From the IMG/VR virus record IMGVR_UViG_3300021485_000002, positions 1 through 41,112 of that record: a stretch of DNA of 41,112 nucleotides; one strand, given 5' to 3'. The notes beneath the pieces were generated by a model. The model did no database searches and was not told the DNA's origin. It worked only from the letters and a program-made list of their open reading frames with translations. A program made the translations under genes and the position numbers. Shown one piece after another: positions 13,055 through 20,105 of the stretch (position 1 is its first letter; each line of letters opens with the position of its first letter). This stretch comes from a virus.

Positions 13055-13912
13055 ATGACAGAATCAAAAAAAACTCAGCCAGAGAAGATCTGGCGACCTA
13101 ACGAATTGGCCGTGCTTGATTTCGAGAAAGACGCTCGAATCATCAAGAAAACGTTTAATATCGTTCTCCCTGATAACTTCACTAATTACCCGCTTGCTAA
13201 GCTTGTTCGTAAGTTGTGCGATCATGTTAATGATGGTCACGACCTGAACGGCATCAATCGCCGCACGGATCACCGTTGGAATGTTTATCGCCTGTTGGCC
13301 GCTGCGGCACTGAATTACAACTTTAAGCGTAATTTGGTGGTTGGGGCGTTTAAAATCGGCCAACGATGGTTAAAGGCGCCTTGCGATAATAATTACCTGT
13401 CTGACAAGGCCGGTATTGCCGAGCGAACAAGAGACAATTGTATTGCCACCTTGAAAGAGGCCGGTTATTGGTGGTCACAAGAGCGCCGAGAAGTGAGCAT
13501 GGAAGAGGGGTGTTTTGTCTTTTCTGGTAAACACTCCCTGAAGCGTATAAGGCTTGATTCTATCGCTGAGCAACTTGGTGCTGAGTCGGAGCTTTTCCGC
13601 GCGCAAATGTGGGACATTGCCAAAGACAAGAAAGCCGATCATGTTAGTGAGGTTGAAAACAAGCGCTTGAAGCAAGCAGCGCAAGCCAAGAGAAAGCGTG
13701 AAGCTTTGTATAAGCAAAGAGAAGCGACTAGAGCGGCCAAGGCCGAGCAAAAACTAACCCCCGAGCAGCAAGCGCAATCGCAAGAGCAATTAGAGCGCGC
13801 GAATACGCTTCGGGTTAAAGGCTACAGCTGGTCGAAGGTTGAGCAAATCATCAAGCAAGAGTTTGGCTTTGTGCTTGCCTTAATTCGAACCGCTGACCTC
13901 TCCCCCTCCTAG
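13055..13912 (+). CDS. repA: Plasmid-type replication initiator (RepA-like)
   Basis: 285-residue basic protein. Its centre (about 85-175: NVYRLLAAAALNY..., YLSDKAGIAERTRDNCIATLKEAGYW) is a winged-helix domain of the kind found in theta-plasmid initiators: a helix-turn-helix over SDKAGIAERTRDNCI followed by a wing. The C-terminal third is a long Lys/Arg/Glu/Ala/Gln-rich helix (about 190-240) and a second helix-turn-helix-like segment (RVKGYSWSKVEQIIKQEFG). Size and layout resemble IncFII/IncI RepA proteins, although identity looks low. The start lacks a clear ribosome site, and a leader peptide may couple its translation. An origin-like region follows, as in replicons where RepA acts in cis on a downstream origin. 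Confidence 0.65.
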   Translation: MTESKKTQPEKIWRPNELAVLDFEKDARIIKKTFNIVLPDNFTNYPLAKLVRKLCDHVNDGHDLNGINRRTDHRWNVYRLLAAAALNYNFKRNLVVGAFKIGQRWLKAPCDNNYLSDKAGIAERTRDNCIATLKEAGYWWSQERREVSMEEGCFVFSGKHSLKRIRLDSIAEQLGAESELFRAQMWDIAKDKKADHVSEVENKRLKQAAQAKRKREALYKQREATRAAKAEQKLTPEQQAQSQEQLERANTLRVKGYSWSKVEQIIKQEFGFVLALIRTADLSPS

Positions 13913-13928
13913 ATAATCCCTTTATTTT

Positions 13929-13952
13929 CCTCGTCTTGATTGGCGAGGTTTT
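13929..13952 (+). terminator. Weak terminator after rep
   Basis: CCTCG, a 10-base loop, then CGAGG and four T, 17 bases after the rep stop. The stem is short, so read-through is likely; in cis-acting RepA systems a terminator at this place matters for initiator loading. Confidence 0.5.
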
Positions 13953-14450
13953 CGCACGTCTGAACAAAAATAAACCAGTAAAAACAGAAACATAGCCTTG
14001 AATATGGTAAACTATGGCGTGAAATCGAACGTTTTTTGTTCGTTGTACGCTGTGCGGTTTGTTTGCGCCATGTCTCATTTGGCGCGTTGCTTTCCAATAC
14101 AAAGCGAACCCTCCATTTTCCCCTTTTAACTAATAACCTTCGAAGAATGCCCGCCTCTCAAGCATTTTTAGCAAAGCGCACAAGCATTATTCGAACCGGT
14201 GATATTGCTATGTGGGGGCGAAGCCCCCAAACCCCCAAGTCTAGCAGTGTGGCGGGTGGCGAAATCCAAGCATTCGCATCGGCTAACCGCGCCGGCGGGG
14301 TTCGGTGCCATGGTTCAGCATTAGGGGGCGGCTTGGTGTTTCGCTTGCACTTCGTGCTTTGCTTATCCCTGCGGGGCTTTGTTTCTCATGCTCGGATAGT
14401 TTCGCGGGTGCGCTTCATGGGCGCAAAGTGAATTTGTGCGGTGTGGCCAA

Positions 14451-14478
14451 CATAGACAGATGTATCTATACTCGAGCG
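14451..14478. repeat. Dispersed palindromic repeat, copy B
   Basis: CATAG, ten bases, CTATA, CTCGAGCG, preceded by GGCCAA. It matches copies D (2617) and C (27502, other orientation) in spacing. It lies within the origin-like region, about 225 bases before the integrase start. Confidence 0.6.
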
Positions 14479-14605
14479 CTATGCCTGTCTTTTGATTCAA
14501 TAAAAAAACAAAAAAAACTTATTGCGGCCGGAGGCCAAGCCTTAAGCGACCCCGATGTTTGTTAGCGGCTGTGCGTAAAGCATGGGGCAACTTGCTTGTC
14601 CCTGC

Positions 14606-14614
14606 TTTTCCACA
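14606..14614 (+). promoter_or_regulatory. DnaA-box-like sequence
   Basis: TTTTCCACA differs from the consensus TTATCCACA at one position. A single box downstream of rep is the arrangement of IncFII-type origins. One box alone can occur by chance. Confidence 0.4.
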
Positions 14615-14632
14615 GTGAGCGCTTGCTGTTTA

Positions 14633-14652
14633 ATGATTCACAAACGATTCAA
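14633..14652. promoter_or_regulatory. Phage operator dyad before the integrase (12 of 14 positions)
   Basis: ATGATTC-N6-GATTCAA, 51 bases before the int ATG. Good match in both arms with the fixed 7-6-7 spacing; it would place int under the phage repressor. Confidence 0.65.
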
Positions 14653-14703
14653 AGTAGAGATATTCTTGAGATTTGATAACAACCTTAATTAGTTGGTGAA
14701 CCT

Positions 14704-15879
14704 ATGTCATATCTAAGAGTGAACATCTCGGAGGCGGTTTTGCAAAAGCATGTCGAGGACGAGCACATTACCGAACTGAAAGACCCGCGTTACCCGCTTC
14801 GCTTTCGCTATACACGTAACGGCGGTTCGTGGTTTTACGTTCGGGGTGGGAAGTGGAAGAAGATCGGCAACTGGCCGCTTGTTAAGTTCGCGACCGTGAT
14901 TAAAAAACTGCCTTTGATAGAAATCAATCTTGCAAGCGGCATCGATGAGGAAACCGCACACTCTGATTTCATGGAAACGGTCGGCGATGTGTTGGATTGG
15001 CATTTAGTCCGCGTCATGGATTTAGGGACGTTGTCACCAAGGCGGATTGCGACGATAAAGACGGCGGTTAATACCTACCTCAAGCCGCGCATTGGTCAAG
15101 ATTTCTTGTGTGATGTATCAAAACACTTTGTCGATGAAAAACTCATTCGTGGAATGCGTAAAGCCCGATACAGCGCCGCGACGATAAAGCTTGCTTTTGA
15201 GGTGTTCAAAAAGGCATTTTCTCGCGCGGCTGAAATGAAATTGATTGATAAAGACCCAACCGAAAGCATGAAGTTTTCAGATTTCATTGAAGAAGCCATT
15301 AAGCCGAAGCCGGCCAAGATTTCCCCGCGTGAGCTTGCGAGTGTGCTCGATACCATCATGCAAACTAAAAGTGACAACGGCCGAATGCTTGCCGCGTTTA
15401 TGGCGCTGCATGGAACCCGTATCGGTGAAACGTTGCGTTTACGTTGGGACTGGATCGACTTTGAGGCGAAAACGATCTTAATACCGGCGGAAGTGACCAA
15501 GTCCACTAGGTCGCTATTGTTGCCGCTCCCAGAGCTTACAGCGCGACTTTTGCGTGAACATAGAGCCAAGCAAGCGAAAAGAGGCTATCGCGGCGTGTAC
15601 GTGTTTGTAGGGCGTTTTAATAGGCCAATTGATGACAACAAAGCAAGTAAGCTAATTCGTCAGGTCAGCGGCCGAGCGTGGACGTCTCACGATTTGCGGA
15701 AAGCCTTTCGCGGCCTGTTGGGGGTGTTAGGGGTGGAATACCTCACGGCGGAAAGGTTAGTTAACCATTCGTTAACAACCCTCGAAAAAACCTACGACCA
15801 AGAGATAGACTTAATTCGAAAAGCAGACGCGACCAACAAGGCGCACAACTGGATTTTAGAGCGTGTTAGCCACTTTTAG
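14704..15879 (+). CDS. int: Tyrosine recombinase / phage integrase
   Basis: 391-residue site-specific recombinase. An N-terminal basic beta-rich domain (about 1-70, arm-type DNA binding) is followed by a SAM-like core-binding domain (about 85-190). The catalytic domain has the full set: R239 (HGTRIGE), K266, H329 and R332 (SHDLRK), H355 (VNHS) and the nucleophile Y364 (KTYDQ). It should integrate the phage into, and excise it from, a chromosomal att site, or resolve multimers of the circular form. No tRNA fragment or obvious attP core is visible nearby, and no excisionase is recognised. The presence of rep and par on the same molecule makes its role a real question. Confidence 0.92.
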   Translation: MSYLRVNISEAVLQKHVEDEHITELKDPRYPLRFRYTRNGGSWFYVRGGKWKKIGNWPLVKFATVIKKLPLIEINLASGIDEETAHSDFMETVGDVLDWHLVRVMDLGTLSPRRIATIKTAVNTYLKPRIGQDFLCDVSKHFVDEKLIRGMRKARYSAATIKLAFEVFKKAFSRAAEMKLIDKDPTESMKFSDFIEEAIKPKPAKISPRELASVLDTIMQTKSDNGRMLAAFMALHGTRIGETLRLRWDWIDFEAKTILIPAEVTKSTRSLLLPLPELTARLLREHRAKQAKRGYRGVYVFVGRFNRPIDDNKASKLIRQVSGRAWTSHDLRKAFRGLLGVLGVEYLTAERLVNHSLTTLEKTYDQEIDLIRKADATNKAHNWILERVSHF

Positions 15880-16481
15880 GCAAGAGACAAGCTTGAGATC
15901 GTCCGGTGATCTTCTGATAGGACGGAACCCGACGCAATAAGGTGACGTGACACAAGTCGGGTATTTAAGATAGAAGACTATAATAAACTTGAAAAATGAA
16001 TCGAAAGGTATTCAAATTGTCTCCGAGGTAAAAACGACGCAAAGCCCATAGTGCCGTGTGGCAAATTAAATCAACGTGTTGGTTTTGAAATAGTGCAAGC
16101 CTTGCGCCGTCTAGCCTCCCTCTCTGATAAGTGACTTTAAAATTGCCATTGCTACGACCAAAAGCCCCGTTGATACGGGGCTTTTTTATTGGTTTTTGCT
16201 TAAGGTACTTCTGGGGCTTTTGAAGCTTGTCGGTGGGGCAAAGCCTCCGAGTTTGGATACGAGCAAAATTTACTATGCGCGACACCATCGGATCGATTAA
16301 CTGGCTGATCTTTCTAAAAACTGACCTTTGCGCCGTGTTCAATTTTTGTCGGGGATTTTGAACAGCCGCCATAATTCGCGCTATGTCATAAAAGGGCGGT
16401 TTCCGACCGCTTAAAAGTTGCATATCTGATTCATTTGTTATAGTTTTTGTGCAAAAGCCACCACAGCCGGAGATTTAACAA
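15880..16481. other. Intergenic region downstream of int, candidate attP or structured RNA
   Basis: About 600 bases with no credible gene. The first part is rich in pairing: GTCC/GGAC (15901-15922) around a smaller dyad, and ACCCGAC/GTCGGGT (15927-15962). It is followed by a strong bidirectional terminator at 16161-16187 and then, at 16428, a GATTCAT half-site of the phage operator before the next gene. DNA directly 3' of int is a usual place for attP. A leftward frame (16423-15965) crosses the terminator and is not believable. Confidence 0.4.
16161..16187. terminator. Strong bidirectional terminator
   Basis: AAAGCCCCGT-TGAT-ACGGGGCTTT, a perfect 10-bp stem with six T after it and A before it. 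It isolates the integrase region from the 16482 operon. Confidence 0.88.
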
Positions 16482-17102
16482 ATGAGTGACAAAAATTATC
16501 TTGAGCTCAAAGAAGGGTTGCAGAAATCGACCTTTCAGGACATGAATACCAAGTCAATCGCGGACTTGCTCAACTATTCAGAGACGCAAATCAAGAAAGC
16601 CAATCGTGAAGCCAAAGCGGGAAATTGGGACATGCCTGGTCGGTTTGATAGGGCGGTGTTGTTTGCGTTAATGCTTGGTCGTCAAAATGGCTTTGAGTCG
16701 CTTCATGAGTTCATCCCCAAGTTTTCAAAGGGCAGTGCGAATATAAAGTACACGGCCGAAGAGCAAGCCGTCATTGATGCGCAAATGGACTTGGTCGAGG
16801 TCATCGATAGTGCCGAGGGTGGGGCGGAAAACGCCGACCAAAAAACACAAAGTAAGGCGAAAGAGGCCAAGCCAAAGAAAAAGAGAAAGGCGAAAACCGC
16901 CGACCAAAAACAAGAAAAGCCGCCTGAGATTGAAATTGATGGTTTATGTTATCCTGCGACAACGGAGCCCGAATTGTTGGAGAGTATCCGAACTCTTAAG
17001 CCTGAACGTGAGTTGCTAGAGTACGCCCTCGGTTTTAAAGACAGTTCGCCGCTTGCTATGACTCGATTATTGAAAACGGCTATTGACGAGGCGTCACAGT
17101 GA
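16482..17102 (+). CDS. Hypothetical protein with basic linker, 206 aa
   Basis: 206-residue protein. Residues 1-90 are helical and contain a helix-turn-helix-like stretch (SIADLLNYSETQIKKANREAK). Residues 125-150 are a Lys-rich linker (KAKEAKPKKKRKAK). The C-terminal 45 residues form another helical unit (LESIRTLKPERELLEYALGF). DNA binding is likely. It overlaps the next gene by 4 bases and precedes parAB, so it may serve maintenance or copy control. Family not recognised. Confidence 0.6.
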   Translation: MSDKNYLELKEGLQKSTFQDMNTKSIADLLNYSETQIKKANREAKAGNWDMPGRFDRAVLFALMLGRQNGFESLHEFIPKFSKGSANIKYTAEEQAVIDAQMDLVEVIDSAEGGAENADQKTQSKAKEAKPKKKRKAKTADQKQEKPPEIEIDGLCYPATTEPELLESIRTLKPERELLEYALGFKDSSPLAMTRLLKTAIDEASQ

Positions 17103-17332
17103 ACCCTAAATACCTTGCTTTGATTGAAGCAACCCAAAAGCTAATTGATCACCCTCGGAGTGAAAAGGCGCGCGAGAATGCCCAACGGCTGATCAGTCAA
17201 AAGTTTTGCCCGTCGTGCGGCGAATACAAGGACAAAAAGCGCGAATTCACGCCCAACAAGCAAGCCTTTGACGGGTATTGCAACACCTGTAAGTCATGCC
17301 GTGCCGAACAAAGTCGCCAACCACGCGATTAG
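17099..17332 (+). CDS. Small four-cysteine zinc-finger-like protein, 77 aa
   Basis: 77-residue basic protein with a GTG start overlapping the previous stop (GTGA). Cys pairs FCPSCGEYK and YCNTCKSC are spaced about 22 residues apart, the look of a treble-clef or zinc-ribbon, similar to HNH-type zinc loops but without a clear nuclease motif. Followed by a terminator at 17352. Probably a nucleic-acid-binding partner of the 16482 product. Confidence 0.6.
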   Translation: MNPKYLALIEATQKLIDHPRSEKARENAQRLISQKFCPSCGEYKDKKREFTPNKQAFDGYCNTCKSCRAEQSRQPRD

Positions 17333-17351
17333 TTATACGGCTTTGATAGGG

Positions 17352-17390
17352 TAGAGAAATTAGACGGTGCGCTAGTTTCTCTATTTTTTT
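17352..17390 (+). terminator. Rho-independent terminator
   Basis: TAGAGAAA and TTTCTCTA pair around a loop that can pair further (TAG/CTA), then seven T. It separates the 16482-17332 operon from parA. Confidence 0.8.
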
Positions 17391-17392
17391 AC

Positions 17393-17433
17393 TTGATGTA
17401 TAATTATTTAAAAGTATAAATATATATTTATAC
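17393..17433 (+). promoter_or_regulatory. parA promoter and 20-bp perfect palindrome (operator / centromere candidate)
   Basis: TTGATG (17393-17398), a 16-base spacer and TATAAA (17415-17420). The -10 lies in a perfect 20-bp palindrome (17414-17433: GTATAAATAT and its exact complement). The 17-base word AAAAGTATAAATATATA (17410-17426) recurs exactly at 18108-18124, after parA. Repeats on both sides suit autoregulation and centromere binding by the small ParB-like protein. Confidence 0.65.
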
Positions 17434-17462
17434 AAACATACAAAATAACTTAAGGGTACAGC

Positions 17463-18056
17463 ATGGCGATTTATGTAGTAGCAAACAATAAAGGCGGCTC
17501 CAAGAAAACGGCGACCGCTATCAACTTGATCCCGCACTTAGCTTTGGACTTTGTCGCGGATTTGGATAAGTACCACGCGCTTAAAAAAATCTTGGAGCAT
17601 GGCGAGAACCCTATCGAGGTTCGTATTCCCAAGACGCGCCAAGAGATTTTAGATTGGGCGGATGAAGATAAGAATATTCTGATTGATTGCGGCGGCTTTG
17701 ATTCGGATTTCACCCAAGCGGCGATCAGTCAGGCCGATGTGGTCATTACGCCATCAAACGACGACCCAACCGAACAGTTAGGATTAAGCGATTTTAATCA
17801 GACCATGGCGAACGTGTCGAAAATGGTCGGTGAGAAGCTTGTTGCGAAAGTGGTGATTTCTGGGGTGCATCATTCACGCAGTGATTTTTCGATGATGAAA
17901 GAGTTTATTGGTGGATTGTCCCATTTGGAGCTTTTGCCGGTTGTTATCCCTCATTCAAGCAAAATTCCCGCGGCTCAGTTTGAGGGCAAGCCGGTTATGT
18001 CGGGAACCATTGCCGCCAAGTTCCACCTTTTAGCAAAAAGTATAAAAGTAGATTAA
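17463..18056 (+). CDS. parA: ParA-family partition ATPase (short, type Ib-like)
   Basis: 197-residue MinD/ParA ATPase without an N-terminal helix-turn-helix, so it resembles the short type Ib plasmid ParA proteins. The deviant Walker A is KGGSKKT (residues 10-16): both the signature Lys and the P-loop Lys are present, but the usual Gly between them is replaced by Lys. The Walker B-like strand is ILIDCGG, and the DVVITPSNDDP loop is typical. It should form a nucleoid-bound gradient that separates copies of the circular phage DNA at division. It pairs with the small gene at 18139, with repeats on either side. Confidence 0.88.
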   Translation: MAIYVVANNKGGSKKTATAINLIPHLALDFVADLDKYHALKKILEHGENPIEVRIPKTRQEILDWADEDKNILIDCGGFDSDFTQAAISQADVVITPSNDDPTEQLGLSDFNQTMANVSKMVGEKLVAKVVISGVHHSRSDFSMMKEFIGGLSHLELLPVVIPHSSKIPAAQFEGKPVMSGTIAAKFHLLAKSIKVD

Positions 18057-18079
18057 TATCTTTATATGTATATCTATAA

Positions 18080-18132
18080 ATACAAAGATACAAAGATACA
18101 AAGATACAAAAGTATAAATATATAATTATATA
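18080..18132. repeat. Tandem 8-bp repeats and palindrome between parA and the parB-like gene
   Basis: ATACAAAG is repeated three times exactly, plus a fourth partial copy (18080-18110). This runs into AAAAGTATAAATATATA (18108-18124, identical to 17410-17426) and a perfect 14-bp palindrome TATATAATTATATA (18119-18132). It lies directly before the ParB-like gene. A binding array for the centromere protein is the simplest reading. Confidence 0.65.
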
Positions 18133-18138
18133 GGTTTT

Positions 18139-18417
18139 ATGATGGCAAAGAGACAAATAGTAGCAACCACCCAAGCGCCCCTTAAAGACGTAGAGCAAAA
18201 GCCGGAAAGCGGCGGGACGTTCAATCTTCCAGTGAACAAGATCCCGAATCATGTTGAAACGGATTTTCTGAAGCTCAAGCAAGCGGCGAAAGCGCAAGGC
18301 ATCACCAAACTTAAGAATGGGGAACGGTTTTCATTAAGCGGTTACATGAAACAGTGTACTATTGAGCAGTTAGCTAACGACTTGAAAGCACTAGAAAATG
18401 GCGAAAGTCCACAGTAA
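18139..18417 (+). CDS. Small ParB-like centromere-binding protein
   Basis: 92-residue basic protein (the second ATG, 18142, is equally possible). A flexible polar N-terminus (residues 1-35) precedes a compact part with a short strand (ERFSLSGYMKQ) and helices. This resembles ribbon-helix-helix partner proteins such as ParG/ParR of type Ib systems, which have an unstructured arm that stimulates ParA. The call rests on position after parA and the binding-site-like repeats at its promoter, as no family motif is decisive. Confidence 0.6.
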   Translation: MMAKRQIVATTQAPLKDVEQKPESGGTFNLPVNKIPNHVETDFLKLKQAAKAQGITKLKNGERFSLSGYMKQCTIEQLANDLKALENGESPQ

Positions 18418-18762
18418 TACACCGTGAAATTGATCACAGTTGAAAGTTTTTATAATAAGCGCGTTGTTTATAAGCGTGAGTAATTACTCCAAATAAGCCT
18501 ATGAAAAGCAAACAGATGATTTTTTGTACATAGGCCGGAACCCTTGAAAACTATGGGTTTCAATGCCTTTTGTTTCATATTTACAGCGTATATGTGAATT
18601 TACTAAAGTACGAGCCAAACTATAAAGCCCCGCAAAAGTGGGGCTATTAAATGAATACGTCAATTGGCTCTTTAACATTTCTTGAAATCTTCGATAGTGG
18701 CCGCAAGGCTAGGGCGCATAACGGTTTGCGGTGGGCGTCCCTGCTTAGCGGTGAAATCCTTA
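18418..18762. other. Intergenic region between par and the repressor gene
   Basis: About 345 bases with no credible gene on either strand. It contains an AGCCCC/GGGGCT hairpin (18626-18645) that could end transcription from either side, and otherwise AT-rich sequence. An imperfect pairing of GGAACCC with GGGTTTC (about 18538-18562) is visible. Nothing else can be supported. Confidence 0.4.
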
Positions 18763-19323
18763 TTACATTGACCATGTCGCGCCGACCACTCGGCCAACAA
18801 TGCGCGGCTCGTCGATAATGTCGAATTGTTCGTTGTCGGGAATGGCTAAGCCCGTCACGTAACGACGAAAATAATATTGGTTTTTCTTCATAACGATCAC
18901 CAAATCGCCATCACTGGCGACGGTGGCCGGCTCTACGATTAAATGACTGCCGATAGGAAAACACGCCATATCGCTATTCATGGCGGTGTCTTTGACCTCT
19001 AACGCGTAAGCGTGTTCTTTCGCGCCCTTGGTGTAACTAATGAACTTGGTCGGTTTGCGTCGCTTGTAGCGTAGATCGCTAAATTCATAGACGGGTAGGT
19101 AAGTATTGGGTTTGTCTTTGGGTGCGCAGTATGCCGCGTAAAACTCGCCAATGGTCACGCCCATTTTATTTAGGCACTTGAACATTTTGTACGCGCTGAT
19201 TTCCGTCGTGCCGTTTTCAAAACGGTTTAAGGTTGGACGGGAAACAATGCCCTCAAAATCTGACTGATTAAATCCGTGTAATTTGCGCATCTTGGCGAAC
19301 GGTGCGCCTAAATTCTTAATCAT
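18763..19323 (-). CDS. cI: CI/C2-like phage repressor with degenerate S24 peptidase domain
   Basis: 186-residue XRE/S24 protein, probably the master lysogeny repressor. Residues 8-56 form the helix-turn-helix (FAKMRKLHGFNQSDFEGIVS, RPTLNRFENG). Residues 75-186 follow the LexA/CI peptidase fold, with VKDTAMNSDMACFPIGSHLIVEP where family members have V-x-G-[DN]-S-M and a later G-D-x-[LV]. The nucleophile Ser appears replaced by Ala114, and the catalytic Lys in the xxFKR strand by Arg (FRR, 152-154). It should still dimerise and bind DNA but probably cannot cleave itself. It is divergent from the 19539 gene; the dispersed ATGAATC-N6-GATTCAT sites are its likely targets. Confidence 0.8.
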   Translation of the reverse strand: MIKNLGAPFAKMRKLHGFNQSDFEGIVSRPTLNRFENGTTEISAYKMFKCLNKMGVTIGEFYAAYCAPKDKPNTYLPVYEFSDLRYKRRKPTKFISYTKGAKEHAYALEVKDTAMNSDMACFPIGSHLIVEPATVASDGDLVIVMKKNQYYFRRYVTGLAIPDNEQFDIIDEPRIVGRVVGATWSM

Positions 19324-19538
19324 ATTTGCCTCATCTCAGAAAGGTTTTTCAATTTTTCTTTTAATATGATTCATTATCGACTATTTCGAGGTGTTTTTTA
19401 CATGTCACGAATGAGACGGGTGTTAAATGTGACATAAACGATTCATTTAAAATAAATTACTAGAATATGTATCGTATAAGATGCAAATAACCCTTAATAT
19501 AACAATCAATATTCAGTTGGACGTAATAGGCTTAAACT
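19324..19538. promoter_or_regulatory. Divergent switch region between repressor and early regulator
   Basis: 215 bases between divergent genes. It carries one operator dyad (19427-19446: ATGTGAC-N6-GATTCAT, 11/14) and a further GATTCAT half-site (19368-19374). TATAAG at 19475 is a possible rightward -10. This is where the lytic/lysogenic switch promoters are expected. Confidence 0.55.
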
Positions 19539-20096
19539 ATGAGAGAAGACGAAATTATCATTCGTGTGACGCGTGATTTCCTTGAGAATAGCCGCTATTC
19601 ACAAGCGGATTTTGCCGTTGATATGCTCGCCAAAGAGCTAGAGCTTGTCGAGCCCAAAGAGAGCGCCGAGAGCTACACCAAGTATAAAGGCCGCGTAAAG
19701 AAAAACGTCAGTCGCATTATGACCGGCTCGCAGCCTTTCCCCGCCAAATGGATCGATTCATGGGTTGCGGCACTGCCGGAGCAGTACGCCAAACAATGCC
19801 GTGAACTGATCGCCTCAAAAAATGGTTACATGGATTCGATGCCAGATTTAGCCGGCGCGGATAGCACCAAGGCGGAAACCGCCCTGATGATGAACTTGTT
19901 TGCGGATGTGGTCGCGACGAACTCCGCGGCGCACGATGGCGTTTACGATGAAAACGACGACGTGGCCGAGGCGAACGAGAATATCGACGCCAAAATGCGC
20001 TTGGTGATGGAGCTCATTAAGGACGTGCGCCGCATTCATGCCGGCACCGGTGCGACGGGTAAGATCTTTGATGTTAGCGGCCTGATCAAGCTGTAA
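19539..20096 (+). CDS. Putative early transcription regulator (Cro/CII position), 185 aa
   Basis: 185-residue protein, first gene divergent from the repressor. Residues 12-75 contain a helical DNA-binding-like region (YSQADFAVDMLAKELEL; GRVKKNVSRIMTGSQPFPAKWIDSW). The pattern of an N-terminal helix-turn-helix followed by the FPAKW...ALPE segment resembles phage regulatory proteins, though I cannot name the family with certainty. The C-terminal half is acidic, with a DENDDVAEANENID linker and a final helix. Position argues for a Cro- or CII-like role. It is followed by the Q-like gene after 9 bases. Confidence 0.5.
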   Translation: MREDEIIIRVTRDFLENSRYSQADFAVDMLAKELELVEPKESAESYTKYKGRVKKNVSRIMTGSQPFPAKWIDSWVAALPEQYAKQCRELIASKNGYMDSMPDLAGADSTKAETALMMNLFADVVATNSAAHDGVYDENDDVAEANENIDAKMRLVMELIKDVRRIHAGTGATGKIFDVSGLIKL

Positions 20097-20105
20097 GGGG
20101 GCGCG

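Larger units (their letters stand above)
13953..14632. other. Probable origin of replication region (oriR)
   Basis: About 680 non-coding bases between rep and integrase. Visible are an inverted repeat CGAAC/GTTCG around T-rich DNA (14026-14042), a strong hairpin TGGGGGC-GAA-GCCCCCA (14213-14229) followed by another C5 run, a GCAC-TTC-GTGC hairpin near 14346, copy B of the dispersed repeat, an A/T-rich stretch (14490-14521) and a DnaA-box-like TTTTCCACA (14606). Long frames across it (for example 14036-14431) have poor coding character. Origin assignment is by position after rep plus these elements. Confidence 0.5.

Noticed and set aside
14036-14565. Two long overlapping + strand frames between rep and int
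   Set aside because: Poor coding character (Arg/Cys/Ser-rich), no ribosome sites, and they cross the strong hairpin at 14213-14229 and a dispersed repeat. An origin region fits better.
15965-16423. 152-codon leftward frame after int
   Set aside because: It runs through a perfect 10-bp terminator stem at 16161-16187 and has no ribosome site; it is probably open by chance.
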